DNA from: Planctomycetota bacterium
GTDB taxonomy: Bacteria > Planctomycetota > Planctomycetia > Pirellulales > UBA1268
Assembly: GCA_003671185.1 (NCBI GenBank)
Contig: QWPN01000069.1
Location: forward strand, 1-39,028
Reading direction: 5' to 3'
DNA: 39,028 bases
In this document: positions 1 through 7,937 of the stretch, piece by piece
How positions within the stretch are numbered: the stretch's first letter is position 1
Layout of the letters: every line of letters starts with the position of its first letter
The notes under the pieces: model-generated
What the model saw: the letters and a program-made list of their open reading frames with translations, nothing else
Told to the model about the DNA's origin: nothing
Database searches by the model: none
Made by a program: the position numbers and the translations under genes

Positions 1-728
1 AGCAGTTCGCCCGCCAGCGACTCGATCGCCAGCGCCGCGCGGGCCGCCGGGTAGATCGCGTTGCGTCCCTGTTCCGGAAACGCACTGTGGCAGGCCTGCC
101 CGTGGGCGCGGGCCCGCCAACGGATGGCGCCCTTGTGTTGCACAACGAGATCGAGGCCCGTGGGCTCGGCGACGATGGCCAAGGCTGGCCGACCGCCGAC
201 CATGTCGCGAGCGACCGCATCGGAGACCGGCGCGGCCGCCGCCGCGGAAGTGTCCCACAGCCGGGCCAGGGCCTTGGCGCCCGAAAAGCCGAATTCCTCG
301 TTGACGGTAGCCGAGAACACGACGGTCGCACGCCGCTCCCCCCCGATCTCCAGCAGCGTTTCCAGGGCCGCGATCATCGCCGCCATGCCCCCTTTCACGT
401 CGCAGGCACCGCGACCGTACATGCGTCCGTCGCGCACGAGCGGCGTGAAGGGCTCGACCGCCATGCCGTCGGCGGGCACGGTGTCCTGATGGGCGTCCCA
501 AAGCAGGACCGGCGCATCGGGCACCGTCGCCTCCAACCGCACCACCACGTTGTCACGCCCCGGTGTCACGGGCTGGCGGGCCCAGGTCAGGCCCGCGGCC
601 GTAAAACGCTGCACCAGCCAATCGGTGACTCGTCCCTCGAGGAACTCCGGTCCAGAGACGTCGCGACCCATCGGATTGACGCTGGGGCGGCGGATCAGAT
701 CGGCGAGGATCGCCACGTGGTCGACCAT
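1..728 (-). CDS. M20-family metallopeptidase (ArgE/DapE-like), C-terminus outside window
   Basis: The reverse strand encodes about 242 residues from an ATG at 728 and runs off the window start without a stop. M20 metal-site motifs appear in order: WDAHQDTVP with H80 and D82, YGRGACDVKGG with the bridging D110, NEEFGFSGA with the catalytic and metal Glu pair E144/E145, and AEPT with E188. The segment after HKGAIRWRARAHG looks like the start of the dimerisation domain. Members hydrolyse amide bonds of N-acyl amino acids (acetylornithine deacetylase, succinyl-diaminopimelate desuccinylase) or act as carboxypeptidases. Substrate cannot be assigned from this part. No signal peptide is seen, so it is probably cytoplasmic. 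It is divergent from the gene at 857. Confidence 0.9.
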   Translation of the reverse strand, partial: MVDHVAILADLIRRPSVNPMGRDVSGPEFLEGRVTDWLVQRFTAAGLTWARQPVTPGRDNVVVRLEATVPDAPVLLWDAHQDTVPADGMAVEPFTPLVRDGRMYGRGACDVKGGMAAMIAALETLLEIGGERRATVVFSATVNEEFGFSGAKALARLWDTSAAAAAPVSDAVARDMVGGRPALAIVAEPTGLDLVVQHKGAIRWRARAHGQACHSAFPEQGRNAIYPAARAALAIESLAGEL

Positions 729-782
729 GCTCAGCACCCTAGCAGAAGCGGCGGCGTTCGTACTGTTCCCGGTTGTCCCGCG

Positions 783-791
783 TGCTAGAAT
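783..791 (+). promoter_or_regulatory. Extended -10 promoter element TGCTAGAAT
   Basis: TGCTAGAAT is an extended -10 (TG-n-TAGAAT) lying 66 bases before the ATG at 857, in the divergent intergenic region. No good -35 hexamer is visible. The identical 9-mer occurs upstream of clpC at 29229. The promoter role is inferred. Confidence 0.4.
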
Positions 792-856
792 TCACGCTTC
801 TGGCGACGGCCGCTCCGTGCCGCCCCAGCGCCGAGTGTCCATCACCGAGGTGCCGC

Positions 857-1849
857 ATGTCCTCCTCGCTGCCGTCCGGTCGCCCCGTCCGCAACCCGTG
901 CCGAAGCGCGATGCTGCCGGGGCTCTGCCGCGTCGTGGCCGCGACTGCCATCCTCACCGCGGTGGCCGGGGCCGCGGAGCCGGCCGACCGAGGCCGTGAC
1001 CTGGAAGCGATCCGTGCCGCGGCCCGCGCCTACCAGGATGCACTCGGCCGGGGCGACGCACAGGCGATGGCGGCCCTCTGGACGCCCGACGGCGACATCA
1101 TCGACGACGGCGGCCGCGTGCTTGCGGGCCGCACCACGGTGTCGCTCGCCCCGCCATCGGCGCAGCCGGCAGCCGCAGTCCGGCCCGACGTCACCGTTCG
1201 CGAGACCTCCATTCGCTTCCTCACCGACGATGTGGCGATCGAGGACGGCACGGTGGAGGTGCGGTTGGCCGGCGGGGCTCCGCTCGAGGGCAGATTCTCT
1301 GCCACCTGGGTGCGGCACGAGGGCGGCTGGAAGTTGGCGGCGGTCCGCGAGTCCCGGGGCGAAGAGCCACTCGGTGCCGAGCGGCTCGCCGACCTCGATT
1401 GGATGGTCGGCGACTGGTCCGTGGTCGACGAGGGGGAGACGGCGGGCGACGATGCCGCGAAACCCACCGTCAACCTCACGGTGCGTTGGAACACCGGCCG
1501 CACGTTTCTGCTCCGTGACCTGAAGATCATCGCCCCCGGCGCCAAGGAGCCAGCGGTGCACATCACGCAGCGGATCGGCTGGGATCCGCTCTCGCGCAGC
1601 CTCCGCTCCTGGGGGTTCAGTTCCGACGGCGGCCATGGCGAGGCCACCTGGATTCGCGACGGCGGCTCGTGGGTGGCCCGCACGGCGTTCGTGCAGCCCG
1701 ACGGCAGCCAGACATCCACACTCAACATCTACACCTACGACGGCAAGGACCGCTGCACATGGCGATCGTTGCCCACCCACGTCGGCGGGGAGCACACGCC
1801 GCAAGGGAACAAGATGCTGATCCGCAAACCGCAGGGGGCGGGCCGCTGA
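857..1849 (+). CDS. Exported SgcJ/EcaC-type NTF2-like (DUF4440/SnoaL) protein with a second beta-rich domain
   Basis: 330 residues. The ATG at 857 is chosen because a GAGG stands six bases upstream. An inner ATG at 911 is also possible, giving MLPGLCRVVAATAILTAVAG. Either start leads into a hydrophobic stretch ending in AVAGAAEPA, a likely signal peptide. Residues about 40-155 resemble the SnoaL/DUF4440 fold (AARAYQDALGRGDAQAMAAL, then WTPDGDIID). Residues about 165-325 begin LADLDWMVGDW and look like the lipocalin-like domain that follows it in related planctomycete proteins. No catalytic residues are recognised and the substrate is unknown. The next gene starts 14 bases downstream, so the two may be co-transcribed. 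Confidence 0.75.
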   Translation: MSSSLPSGRPVRNPCRSAMLPGLCRVVAATAILTAVAGAAEPADRGRDLEAIRAAARAYQDALGRGDAQAMAALWTPDGDIIDDGGRVLAGRTTVSLAPPSAQPAAAVRPDVTVRETSIRFLTDDVAIEDGTVEVRLAGGAPLEGRFSATWVRHEGGWKLAAVRESRGEEPLGAERLADLDWMVGDWSVVDEGETAGDDAAKPTVNLTVRWNTGRTFLLRDLKIIAPGAKEPAVHITQRIGWDPLSRSLRSWGFSSDGGHGEATWIRDGGSWVARTAFVQPDGSQTSTLNIYTYDGKDRCTWRSLPTHVGGEHTPQGNKMLIRKPQGAGR

Positions 1850-1863
1850 GGCCCGGCAGTCCG

Positions 1864-2646
1864 ATGTGCCATTTTGGCTCGATGCGCCGCACCGCCGTGT
1901 TCGCCGCCACGCTGACGTTCGGCCTGATCGCCTGCCCGCCACGGCTGGCCGCCCAAGAGCAGCCGCCCGCCGCGCCGAGCGGCGCGCACAAGGACGGTGC
2001 CACCCCCGCCACCGACGCGGCCGGCGATCTGGCCCGCAAGGCGGAGATCATGAACAGCAACCGCTGGCGGCGGGCGATCTTCGAACTTGGGGAGTGGCTC
2101 TCGGCCCAGCAGATCTACTCGCCGCAGGATGTGCGGTCGATCAAGGCCGACTTCAATCGGCGTGTGGCGGGGATGTCGTCCTACGAACTCGAGTACCTGC
2201 TCGACGACCTGGATGCGAAGTTCAAGATCCTCGACACTCCCGAGGCGAAGGATGCGCGGCAGTGGGTGGGGCAGTACCTGGCCGTGATGTCGGACCAGAG
2301 GCGGGCCGAAGTGCTCAAGGACGTGCCCGACGTGGTGAAGATGTCGTCAGGACAGCTACAGCAGGAGATCGAGAAGCTGGAGCAGAAGAAAGCCGCCCTG
2401 CAGCGGCAGCAGGCGGCCTTCGACCAGGGTCGCCAGCAGCTCGTGGATCGGGCCCAGGCGGCGCGGCAGGCGACCGCGGCCGCGTCCACGGCGGCGGCCG
2501 CCCAATCGCAGTCTGGCGTCTCCTACTCGCCGTACCGCAGCCAGGGCGGCGGCAAGCCCCCCTTCTCCGACACGCACAGTTCCGGCATGAACGTGGGCGT
2601 CGGCCCGTGGGGTGCCTACGTGGGCTTCAGCGTGGGCGCCTTCTGA
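1864..2646 (+). CDS. Exported coiled-coil hypothetical protein
   Basis: 260 residues from the ATG at 1864. An ATG at 1882 (MRRTAVFAATLTFGLIACPP) would give a cleaner signal peptide. After the signal comes a low-complexity Ala/Pro linker, then a helical region (residues about 60-165) rich in charged residues. A strong coiled coil follows at about 165-215 (QQEIEKLEQKKAALQRQQAA), then a Ser/Gly/Tyr-rich tail ending FSVGAF. I recognise no family. The composition suggests a periplasmic structural or scaffold protein. It sits 14 bases after the NTF2-like gene. Confidence 0.7.
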   Translation: MCHFGSMRRTAVFAATLTFGLIACPPRLAAQEQPPAAPSGAHKDGATPATDAAGDLARKAEIMNSNRWRRAIFELGEWLSAQQIYSPQDVRSIKADFNRRVAGMSSYELEYLLDDLDAKFKILDTPEAKDARQWVGQYLAVMSDQRRAEVLKDVPDVVKMSSGQLQQEIEKLEQKKAALQRQQAAFDQGRQQLVDRAQAARQATAAASTAAAAQSQSGVSYSPYRSQGGGKPPFSDTHSSGMNVGVGPWGAYVGFSVGAF

Positions 2647-2821
2647 CCGGCTGCGTGGCGGCGGTCTGGGCAAATCCGGGAATCCGGGGCGATTCACTCC
2701 GGCCCGCAAGGTTGGATGCGGGCTGAATTTTTGAGGCCCGTGGCGCCAATCGCCGTGGCCGCGACTGCCGGCGGGATGGTACTTCTCCCCCCCATCGCGT
2801 CCCGCACTCCTAGCAGCCCCG
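2647..2821. other. Intergenic gap before the glycosyltransferase pair
   Basis: 175 bases separate the coiled-coil gene from the glycosyltransferase. A short AT-rich patch (GAATTTTTGA near 2725-2735), flanked by CGGGC and GCCCG, could be a small hairpin. No convincing promoter or terminator can be assigned. Confidence 0.3.
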
Positions 2822-3841
2822 ATGCGCATCCTGACACCACACGCCGACGCCGACCCGCCGCCGATCCGGCCCGTCGAGCAGGCTGCGCCGCGGCCGCTGC
2901 TCTCCGTGATGGTGCCCAGCCGCGAGCCCGACGAGCGGCTCTGCCAGACGCTCGCGTCGGTGCTGGCCCAAGCGCCCCGCGCCGCGGACATGCAGATCAC
3001 CATCGTCGACGACGCGTCCCGGCCGGGGCTCGTCTCCCGGCTGGTGCGCTCGGTGGATGCCGACGGCCGGGTGGAGATCGTGGAGTGCGCCGAGCGGCTG
3101 GGCCTGAGCGGAAACTGGAACCGCGCCATCGCCCTGGCCCGAGGCCGCTTCGTGCACCTGCTGCACCAGGACGACTACGTGATGCCCGGGTTCTACGCGC
3201 GAATCACCCGTGGCTTCGATCGCGCCCCCTCCGCGGGCATGGCCTTCTGCCGGGCCCGGATCGTGGATGGCGACGACCACCTCATCAAAGTGGCATCGCG
3301 GCTGCAATGGATGCCGGGCCTGCTCGCCAACTGGTTGCCCGCGATCGCGGAACGGCAGCGCGTGCAGACGCCGTGCGCCGTCGTGGCCCGGGCCGCCTAC
3401 GAGGCCGTGGGCGGCTACCGGTCCGACCTCCACCATGCGCTCGACTGGGAGATGTGGGTGCGGATCGCCGCCCGCTTCCCGGTGTGGTACGACCCGCGGC
3501 CGCTCGCCTCCTACCGCCGGCACGAGGCCAACGAGACCTCACGGCTCGTCGCCAATGGCAAGGTCTGGCCCGACATGACCCGCGCCATCGGCCTGATCGC
3601 CGACCTGATTCCCTCCGCGCTGCGACCGCGTGTGCTTGCGGCCAGCACGCGCTGGTGCGCCGCCTCAGCGCTGCGCACGGCGACCCGGCAGATCGATGCC
3701 GGCCATCTCGACGCCGCGGCCGCCACACTGGCCTCGGTGCCGGAAATCCTGGCCCTGGACGGCGGTGGCGATACGGCCACGCGCCGCCGGCTGGCGACCT
3801 TGCAGGCTCGCCTCGCCCCGCCCGCCCGCCGGGCCGCATGA
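2822..3841 (+). CDS. Family 2 glycosyltransferase (GT-A fold)
   Basis: 339 residues. The sequence begins the GT2 fold at LLSVMVPSREP, shows the nucleotide-binding acidic pair in TIVDDAS (D63, D64), then GNWNRAIALARG, and the metal-binding DxD equivalent in HLLHQDDYV (D117, D118). A later ALDWEMWVRIA segment matches the usual catalytic-side ED/DW motif. It probably transfers a sugar from a nucleotide donor to a growing surface polysaccharide or O-antigen-type glycan. There is no membrane segment, so it is cytoplasmic or peripheral. Its stop codon overlaps the start of the RgpF-like gene (ATGA), which implies coupled translation. Acceptor and donor are unknown. No Shine-Dalgarno is obvious. Confidence 0.88.
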   Translation: MRILTPHADADPPPIRPVEQAAPRPLLSVMVPSREPDERLCQTLASVLAQAPRAADMQITIVDDASRPGLVSRLVRSVDADGRVEIVECAERLGLSGNWNRAIALARGRFVHLLHQDDYVMPGFYARITRGFDRAPSAGMAFCRARIVDGDDHLIKVASRLQWMPGLLANWLPAIAERQRVQTPCAVVARAAYEAVGGYRSDLHHALDWEMWVRIAARFPVWYDPRPLASYRRHEANETSRLVANGKVWPDMTRAIGLIADLIPSALRPRVLAASTRWCAASALRTATRQIDAGHLDAAAATLASVPEILALDGGGDTATRRRLATLQARLAPPARRAA

Positions 3842-4746
3842 CGCTCCCGGGCCCTCGCGGCATGCCCGCTTCACCACCACGCTCCGCTGACGTGATCCGT
3901 AGCCGGGCCATCGTGTTCGCGCACTACGACCCGGCCGGCGCGTTCGACCCGCACGTCGTGCACGCGCTCGGGCAATACCGTCGGTTCGCCGACCGACTGG
4001 TGGTGGTGTCGGCTTCGGCCCGGCGCCTGCCGGCGGAGCTGGCCGGCATGGTCGACGACTTCCTGCCCCGGGAGAACGTGGGCTATGACTTCTGCAGTTG
4101 GCGCGACGGCTTGCGGATGATGCGGCCCGGCGACTACGACGAGGTGATCTGCGTCAACGACAGCGTGTACGGCCCGCTCTTCGATCTGGCCCCGGCGCTC
4201 GCAGATCCGCGCACGACTGACGCCGACCTGTGGGGCATGGTGTTGTCGGATCAGGCGGCCGCCCGCGGGCGGCCCTGCCAGCCGCACCTGCAGTCGTGGT
4301 TCCTGGGCATGCGGCGCCGACTGCTCTCCGCGCCGGCCTTCGAGGAGTTCTGGGCGGCGGTGCGACCGCTGCCCACGAAGCTCGATGTCATCGAACGCTG
4401 CGAGATCGGCTACTCGGAACACGTGCGGCGGGCGGGCTTCAGGATCGCCGCGCTGTACGACGCCACCACAGCCCCCGGCGTGACCGTCCGCGAGGTCTGG
4501 CCGCACCTTTCGCCATTGCACCCGCGGCGCTCCTGGCGGCTGTTGCGGAAGAGCCGCCGCCGGCCGCACAACCCCAGCGAACTGGTGTGGTGGCGGCTTC
4601 TGGAGGCAGGCGTGCCCTACGTGAAGGTGGGCCTATTCCGCGTCAACCACTACGGCATCGACCTTGAGCGGGTGGAGGCCGGACTGCGGCGTTCGACCCC
4701 CTTCGATCTAGGACTGATTCGCGGCCACCTGGACCGCTGCGGCTGA
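3838..4746 (+). CDS. Rhamnan synthesis protein F (RgpF)-like glycan protein
   Basis: 302 residues from an ATG that overlaps the previous stop as ATGA. The core matches the RgpF family (PF05045): IVFAHYDPAG near the start, LVVVSASARRLP, then RENVGYDFCSWRDGL and the acidic EVICVNDSVYGPL, followed by CQPHLQSWFLGMRR and a tail with FRVNHYGIDL. RgpF proteins act in assembly of rhamnose-containing cell-wall or O-antigen polysaccharides and are regarded as glycosyltransferases with a GT-A-like fold. Coupling to the GT2 gene supports a two-enzyme glycan step. The sugar made here cannot be read from the sequence. The next operon begins about 195 bases downstream. Confidence 0.85.
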   Translation: MTLPGPRGMPASPPRSADVIRSRAIVFAHYDPAGAFDPHVVHALGQYRRFADRLVVVSASARRLPAELAGMVDDFLPRENVGYDFCSWRDGLRMMRPGDYDEVICVNDSVYGPLFDLAPALADPRTTDADLWGMVLSDQAAARGRPCQPHLQSWFLGMRRRLLSAPAFEEFWAAVRPLPTKLDVIERCEIGYSEHVRRAGFRIAALYDATTAPGVTVREVWPHLSPLHPRRSWRLLRKSRRRPHNPSELVWWRLLEAGVPYVKVGLFRVNHYGIDLERVEAGLRRSTPFDLGLIRGHLDRCG

Positions 4747-4830
4747 CCGCGAGTGGCGTCCCCCCTGGCGGAGGACGGGCCGCTGTCCCACACCGGGTGG
4801 CGACAAAACCGCGATCGACGCCCGAAAAGC

Positions 4831-4844
4831 CCCGACTCGTCGGG
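4831..4844 (+). terminator. Possible weak terminator hairpin after rgpF-like gene
   Basis: CCCGA-CTCG-TCGGG is a small stem lying 84 bases after the stop at 4746, with no U-tract. It could help end the glycan transcript. Evidence is thin. Confidence 0.2.
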
Positions 4845-4859
4845 CCGCCGGACACCGTG

Positions 4860-4865
4860 TATAAC
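4860..4865 (+). promoter_or_regulatory. Candidate -10 (TATAAC) for the nuo operon
   Basis: TATAAC matches TATAAT at five of six positions and lies 76 bases before nuoA, in the only sizeable gap upstream of the operon. It is centred in a small inverted repeat, CACCGT-GTATA-ACGGTG (4853-4869), where a regulator could sit. No clear -35 is visible. Function is inferred. Confidence 0.35.
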
Positions 4866-4871
4866 GGTGCC

Positions 4872-4897
4872 GACTTCGTGACGAATTTCACGAAGTC
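4872..4897 (+). promoter_or_regulatory. Perfect 10-bp inverted repeat in the nuo leader (operator or RNA hairpin)
   Basis: GACTTCGTGA (4872-4881) and TCACGAAGTC (4888-4897) are exact inverted repeats around the 6-base loop CGAATT. The site begins just after the candidate -10 and ends 44 bases before nuoA. The spacer and right arm also contain CGAATTTC (4882-4889), which is exactly complementary to GAAATTCG (4911-4918). A second, mutually exclusive hairpin is therefore possible. It may be a regulator-binding site or a leader RNA structure. Confidence 0.5.
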
Positions 4898-4941
4898 CGA
4901 TTCTGCGGCCGAAATTCGCGTTTTCCCCGCCCACCTCCGAA

Positions 4942-5355
4942 ATGCCGGGCCCGCCCCCGATGGACGCCATCCTTCCCGTCCTGCTGTTTGTCGCGATCGC
5001 GGCGGCAGTGTCGATCGGGCTGCTCGTGGCCGCCCAACTGATCGGCCCGCGACGGTCGGGTGCGGTCAAGGAAATGCCCTATGAAAGCGGCATGGATCCG
5101 GTGCACGACACCCGGCGTCGCTTCGACGTCCGTTTCCATTTGGTTGCGATCACGTTCCTGGTCTTCGACGTCGAGCTGCTGTTCCTCTACCCCTGGGCCG
5201 TGGCCAGCCGCTCGCCGGCCGGGATCGATGCGGCCGTCGACGGGGGCCTGGTGGCGTCGCGGGGCCTGGTATTCGCAGGAGCGATGCTGTTCATCACGCT
5301 CGTCGTGGTGGGTTTCGCCTACGACTGGCGCAAGGGGGTGTTCCGATGGCGCTGA
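4942..5355 (+). CDS. nuoA: NADH-quinone oxidoreductase subunit A
   Basis: 137 residues with three membrane helices ([57 protein letters not shown]). The conserved first-loop block [11 protein letters not shown] and the acidic helix-2 motif [14 protein letters not shown] identify NuoA. It lies beside NuoH near the quinone site of the membrane arm. The ATG at 4942 is used, though the ATG at 4960 (MDAILPV) is equally plausible. It is the first gene of the 14-gene operon and its end overlaps the start of nuoB by 10 bases. Confidence 0.95.
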   Translation: MPGPPPMDAILPVLLFVAIAAAVSIGLLVAAQLIGPRRSGAVKEMPYESGMDPVHDTRRRFDVRFHLVAITFLVFDVELLFLYPWAVASRSPAGIDAAVDGGLVASRGLVFAGAMLFITLVVVGFAYDWRKGVFRWR

Positions 5356-5975
5356 TTCAGCAACCACGACTGGAACTGCCGGAGAACGTCGTCGTCGGCA
5401 GGCTCGACGCCCTGGCCAACTGGTGCCGCAAGAACAGCCTCTGGCCCATGCCCTTCGCCACGGCCTGCTGCGGCATCGAACTGATGGCGACCGGTGCCAG
5501 CAAGCACGACCTGGCCCGGTTCGGAGCCGAGGTGTTCCGTTTCAGCCCCCGGCAGTGCGACCTGATGATCGTGGCGGGCCGCGTGGTGATGAAGATGCTG
5601 CCTGTCCTGCAGCGGATCTGGCAGCAGATGCACGAGCCCAAGTGGTGCATCTCCATGGGGGCTTGCGCCAGCACCGGCGGCGTGTTCGACACCTATGCCG
5701 TCGTGCAGGGCATCGACCGTTTCATCCCGGTCGACATGTACGTGCCCGGCTGCCCGCCGCGGCCCGAGCAACTCATCCAGGCAATCATCGACCTGCAGGA
5801 CAAGATCCAGCGCGAGGGCACGATCAGCGGCCGCGAGTTCGACACCGCGGGTCGGCAGCTCCGCAAGCGGGCGCTCGTCGAGCACGCCGGCGTGCTGTCG
5901 ACCGATGCCTCGCGCAATCCCGTGCTGCAGCGGGAACTGGCCGCCGCGGCCGAATCCGCCGTTCCCCGCACCTGA
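5346..5975 (+). CDS. nuoB: NADH-quinone oxidoreductase subunit B (cluster N2)
   Basis: 209 residues. The four ligands of cluster N2 are present with canonical spacing: the tandem pair C41-C42 in [10 protein letters not shown]107 in SMGACAS, and C136 in VPGCPPRP. The spacings of 65 and 29 match E. coli NuoB. N2 is the last Fe-S centre, passing electrons to quinone at the junction with NuoC/D, NuoA and NuoH. The final 40 or so residues are an Ala/Glu/Arg-rich extension of no known role. The start lies inside the nuoA end, which indicates translational coupling. Confidence 0.97.
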   Translation: MALIQQPRLELPENVVVGRLDALANWCRKNSLWPMPFATACCGIELMATGASKHDLARFGAEVFRFSPRQCDLMIVAGRVVMKMLPVLQRIWQQMHEPKWCISMGACASTGGVFDTYAVVQGIDRFIPVDMYVPGCPPRPEQLIQAIIDLQDKIQREGTISGREFDTAGRQLRKRALVEHAGVLSTDASRNPVLQRELAAAAESAVPRT

Positions 5976-5988
5976 CCGCGCCCGCCCC

Positions 5989-6498
5989 ATGCCCTTCACA
6001 CCGCCCCCCGTCGATGACGTGCTCGCCCGGCTCTGCGGCCGGTTCGGCAGCCTCGAGTCATCCGTGTTCCGGGGCCAGACCCGGGTGATCGTGCCGGCCG
6101 AGGCGTCGTTCGACGTGCTCTCCTTCCTCAAGGAGACCGGCTTCGACCTGCTCGTCGACGTGACCTGCGTCGACTATCTGGAATATCGTGGCGCGCGGCA
6201 TCGCTACGGGCTCGTGTACCTGCTGGCCTCGACGGCCACGAGCCAGCGGCTCACCGTGCGGGTGTTCGTCGACGACCCACGGCCCGCCGTGCGCAGCGTC
6301 GTGCCCCTCTGGGGGGCCGCCAACTGGCTGGAGCGCGAGGTCTGGGACTTGTTCGGCATCCGCTTCGAGGGACACCCCGACCTACGTCGCCTGGTGATGC
6401 CCGAGGAGTTCACCGCCCACCCGCTGCGCAAGGACTACCCGCTGCAGGGCCGCGGCGAGCGGCACAATTTCCCCGTCATCACCCGAGACCACAGCTGA
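5989..6498 (+). CDS. nuoC: NADH-quinone oxidoreductase subunit C (30 kDa)
   Basis: 169 residues from the ATG at 5989. The 30-kDa subunit signature is clear near the C-terminus: LEREVWDLFGIRFEGHPDLR followed by RLVMPEEF and HPLRKDYPLQGRGER. NuoC packs against NuoD and NuoB in the quinone-reducing module of the peripheral arm. Here it is a separate protein and not fused to NuoD as in E. coli. It is 13 bases after nuoB and 7 bases before nuoD. Confidence 0.96.
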   Translation: MPFTPPPVDDVLARLCGRFGSLESSVFRGQTRVIVPAEASFDVLSFLKETGFDLLVDVTCVDYLEYRGARHRYGLVYLLASTATSQRLTVRVFVDDPRPAVRSVVPLWGAANWLEREVWDLFGIRFEGHPDLRRLVMPEEFTAHPLRKDYPLQGRGERHNFPVITRDHS

Positions 6499-6505
6499 AG
6501 CCCCC

Positions 6506-7744
6506 ATGTCGATCGCACCGGCTGAATTCGGCACCACGAGCGCAGGCCCCGAGGCGGGCGTGCGGTCCGAGGACTACCTCTGGACGCTGAACTTCGGCCC
6601 CCAGCATCCGGCCACGCACACCACGCTGCGGCTCGTGCTCAAACTGGACGGGGAGCGGGTCGTGGATGCGATGCCGGAGATGGGCTACCTGCATTCCGGC
6701 TTCGAGAAGATCGGCGAGCACCTCACGTTCAACCAGTACGTGACGGTCACCGACCGCATGAACTACATCTCGCCGATGGCCAATAACGTGGCCTGGCACC
6801 ATGCCGTGGAGGCGCTGCTGGGCATCCAGCTCACGCCGCGCTGCACCTACATCCGCACGATCATCGCCGAGTTGGCTCGCATCAGTGACCACCTGCTCTG
6901 CAACGGCGCCGTCGGCCTCGACACCGGCGCCTTTACCTTCTTCCTGTACGGCTTCTACCAGCGCGAGGTGATCTACGACATCTTCGAGACGCTGTGCGGG
7001 GCCCGCTTCACCAACAGTTACACGCGGGTCGGGGGCGCCTCGCAGGATTTCACACCGCTGGTGATCGAGAAGATCCGCACGTTCCTGCGCACGTTCCCCA
7101 AGACGCTCGACGACATGGAGCGGCTGCTGACGCGGAACCGGATCTTCGTCGACCGCACCAAGGGCGTGGGCGTGTTGTCGAGGGAGGAGGCGATCGACCG
7201 CGGGGCCACGGGCCCGGTGGCCCGGGCCAGCGGCGTGACCCGCGACCTGCGCAAGGACGAGCCCTACCTGGCCTACGCGGACCTCGACTTCAAGATCTGC
7301 TGCGCCAGCGCCGGCGACTGCTACGCCCGGTATCTCGTGCGCATGCAGGAGATGCGTGAGAGCCTGCGGATCGTGGCCCAGGCCCTGGACAACCTGCCGG
7401 CCGGCCCCGTCGACGTGGGCATCGACCAGCGGGTGGCCCGGCCCACCAAGCAGCAGGTCTACTCCACGATCGAGGGCACGATCTCACACTTCGAACTCTC
7501 CATGAGCAACCGCGGCTTCGAGGTGCCCTGCGAGGAGTCGTACGCCGCGATCGAGGCCCCCAACGGTGAACTCGGCTTCTACATCGTTGGCGATGGCGGC
7601 GAGTCGGCCTACCGGGCCCGCTGCCGTCCGCCCTCGGTGCTCCACTTCTCGATCTTTCCCCAGCTCATCCGCGGCCACACGCTCTCCGACGTGGTGGCCG
7701 TGCTGGGCAGCCTCAACATCATCGCCGCGGAGCTCGACCGATGA
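6506..7744 (+). CDS. nuoD: NADH-quinone oxidoreductase subunit D (49 kDa)
   Basis: 412 residues. The 49-kDa subunit motifs are all present: NFGPQHPATHTTLRL, which includes the quinone-site His, EMGYLHSGFEKIGE, YVTVTDRMNYISPM, RTIIAELARISDHLL, and the C-terminal IGDxD-like stretch ending DVVAVLGSLNIIAAELDR. With NuoB it forms the quinone-binding cavity. The protein is full length. After its stop the tight operon is interrupted by a 193-bp gap containing an inverted-repeat element before nuoE. Confidence 0.97.
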   Translation: MSIAPAEFGTTSAGPEAGVRSEDYLWTLNFGPQHPATHTTLRLVLKLDGERVVDAMPEMGYLHSGFEKIGEHLTFNQYVTVTDRMNYISPMANNVAWHHAVEALLGIQLTPRCTYIRTIIAELARISDHLLCNGAVGLDTGAFTFFLYGFYQREVIYDIFETLCGARFTNSYTRVGGASQDFTPLVIEKIRTFLRTFPKTLDDMERLLTRNRIFVDRTKGVGVLSREEAIDRGATGPVARASGVTRDLRKDEPYLAYADLDFKICCASAGDCYARYLVRMQEMRESLRIVAQALDNLPAGPVDVGIDQRVARPTKQQVYSTIEGTISHFELSMSNRGFEVPCEESYAAIEAPNGELGFYIVGDGGESAYRARCRPPSVLHFSIFPQLIRGHTLSDVVAVLGSLNIIAAELDR

Positions 7745-7776
7745 CGACAACGTCCGCCGTATCGTGGGGGGAGGAT

Positions 7777-7906
7777 GGGGCTGCCCGTGCCCTCGAGCCG
7801 GCGTTGCTGACCAGCGAAGCCAGGGTGGCGAAGTGCAGGCAGCATCGAGCGAGCGCAGGGCAGGATGCCCGCAGCGAACGTCCGGCGCGGGGGTGCGGGC
7901 AGCCCC
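7777..7906. repeat. 130-bp inverted-repeat element between nuoD and nuoE (copy 1)
   Basis: The ends are inverted copies of each other. The left end begins GGGGCTGCCCGTGCCC and the right end finishes GGGTGCGGGCAGCCCC. Aligning the outer 35 or so bases gives matches at all but a few positions, including an internal GCCGG-CGTT-GCTG block. The interior carries GCAGGCAGCATCGAGCGAGC. It contains no believable gene. About 58 bases of its left half recur at 21211-21269 after mrp. This looks like a small non-autonomous mobile or REP-like element, or a large RNA hairpin. No target-site duplication is evident. Confidence 0.6.
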
Positions 7907-7937
7907 GTCCGGTGCCATGGAATGACGCAGTCAACGC

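Noticed and set aside
842-1942. A 366-codon minus-strand open frame opposite the NTF2-like gene
   Set aside because: The translation is Arg/Gly/His-rich with no motif, and the plus strand has a signal peptide and a recognisable domain.
7777-7906. CRISPR repeat or phage attachment site explanation for the nuoD-nuoE repeat
   Set aside because: There is only one full copy, no regularly spaced units, no integrase or cas gene, and no tRNA nearby.
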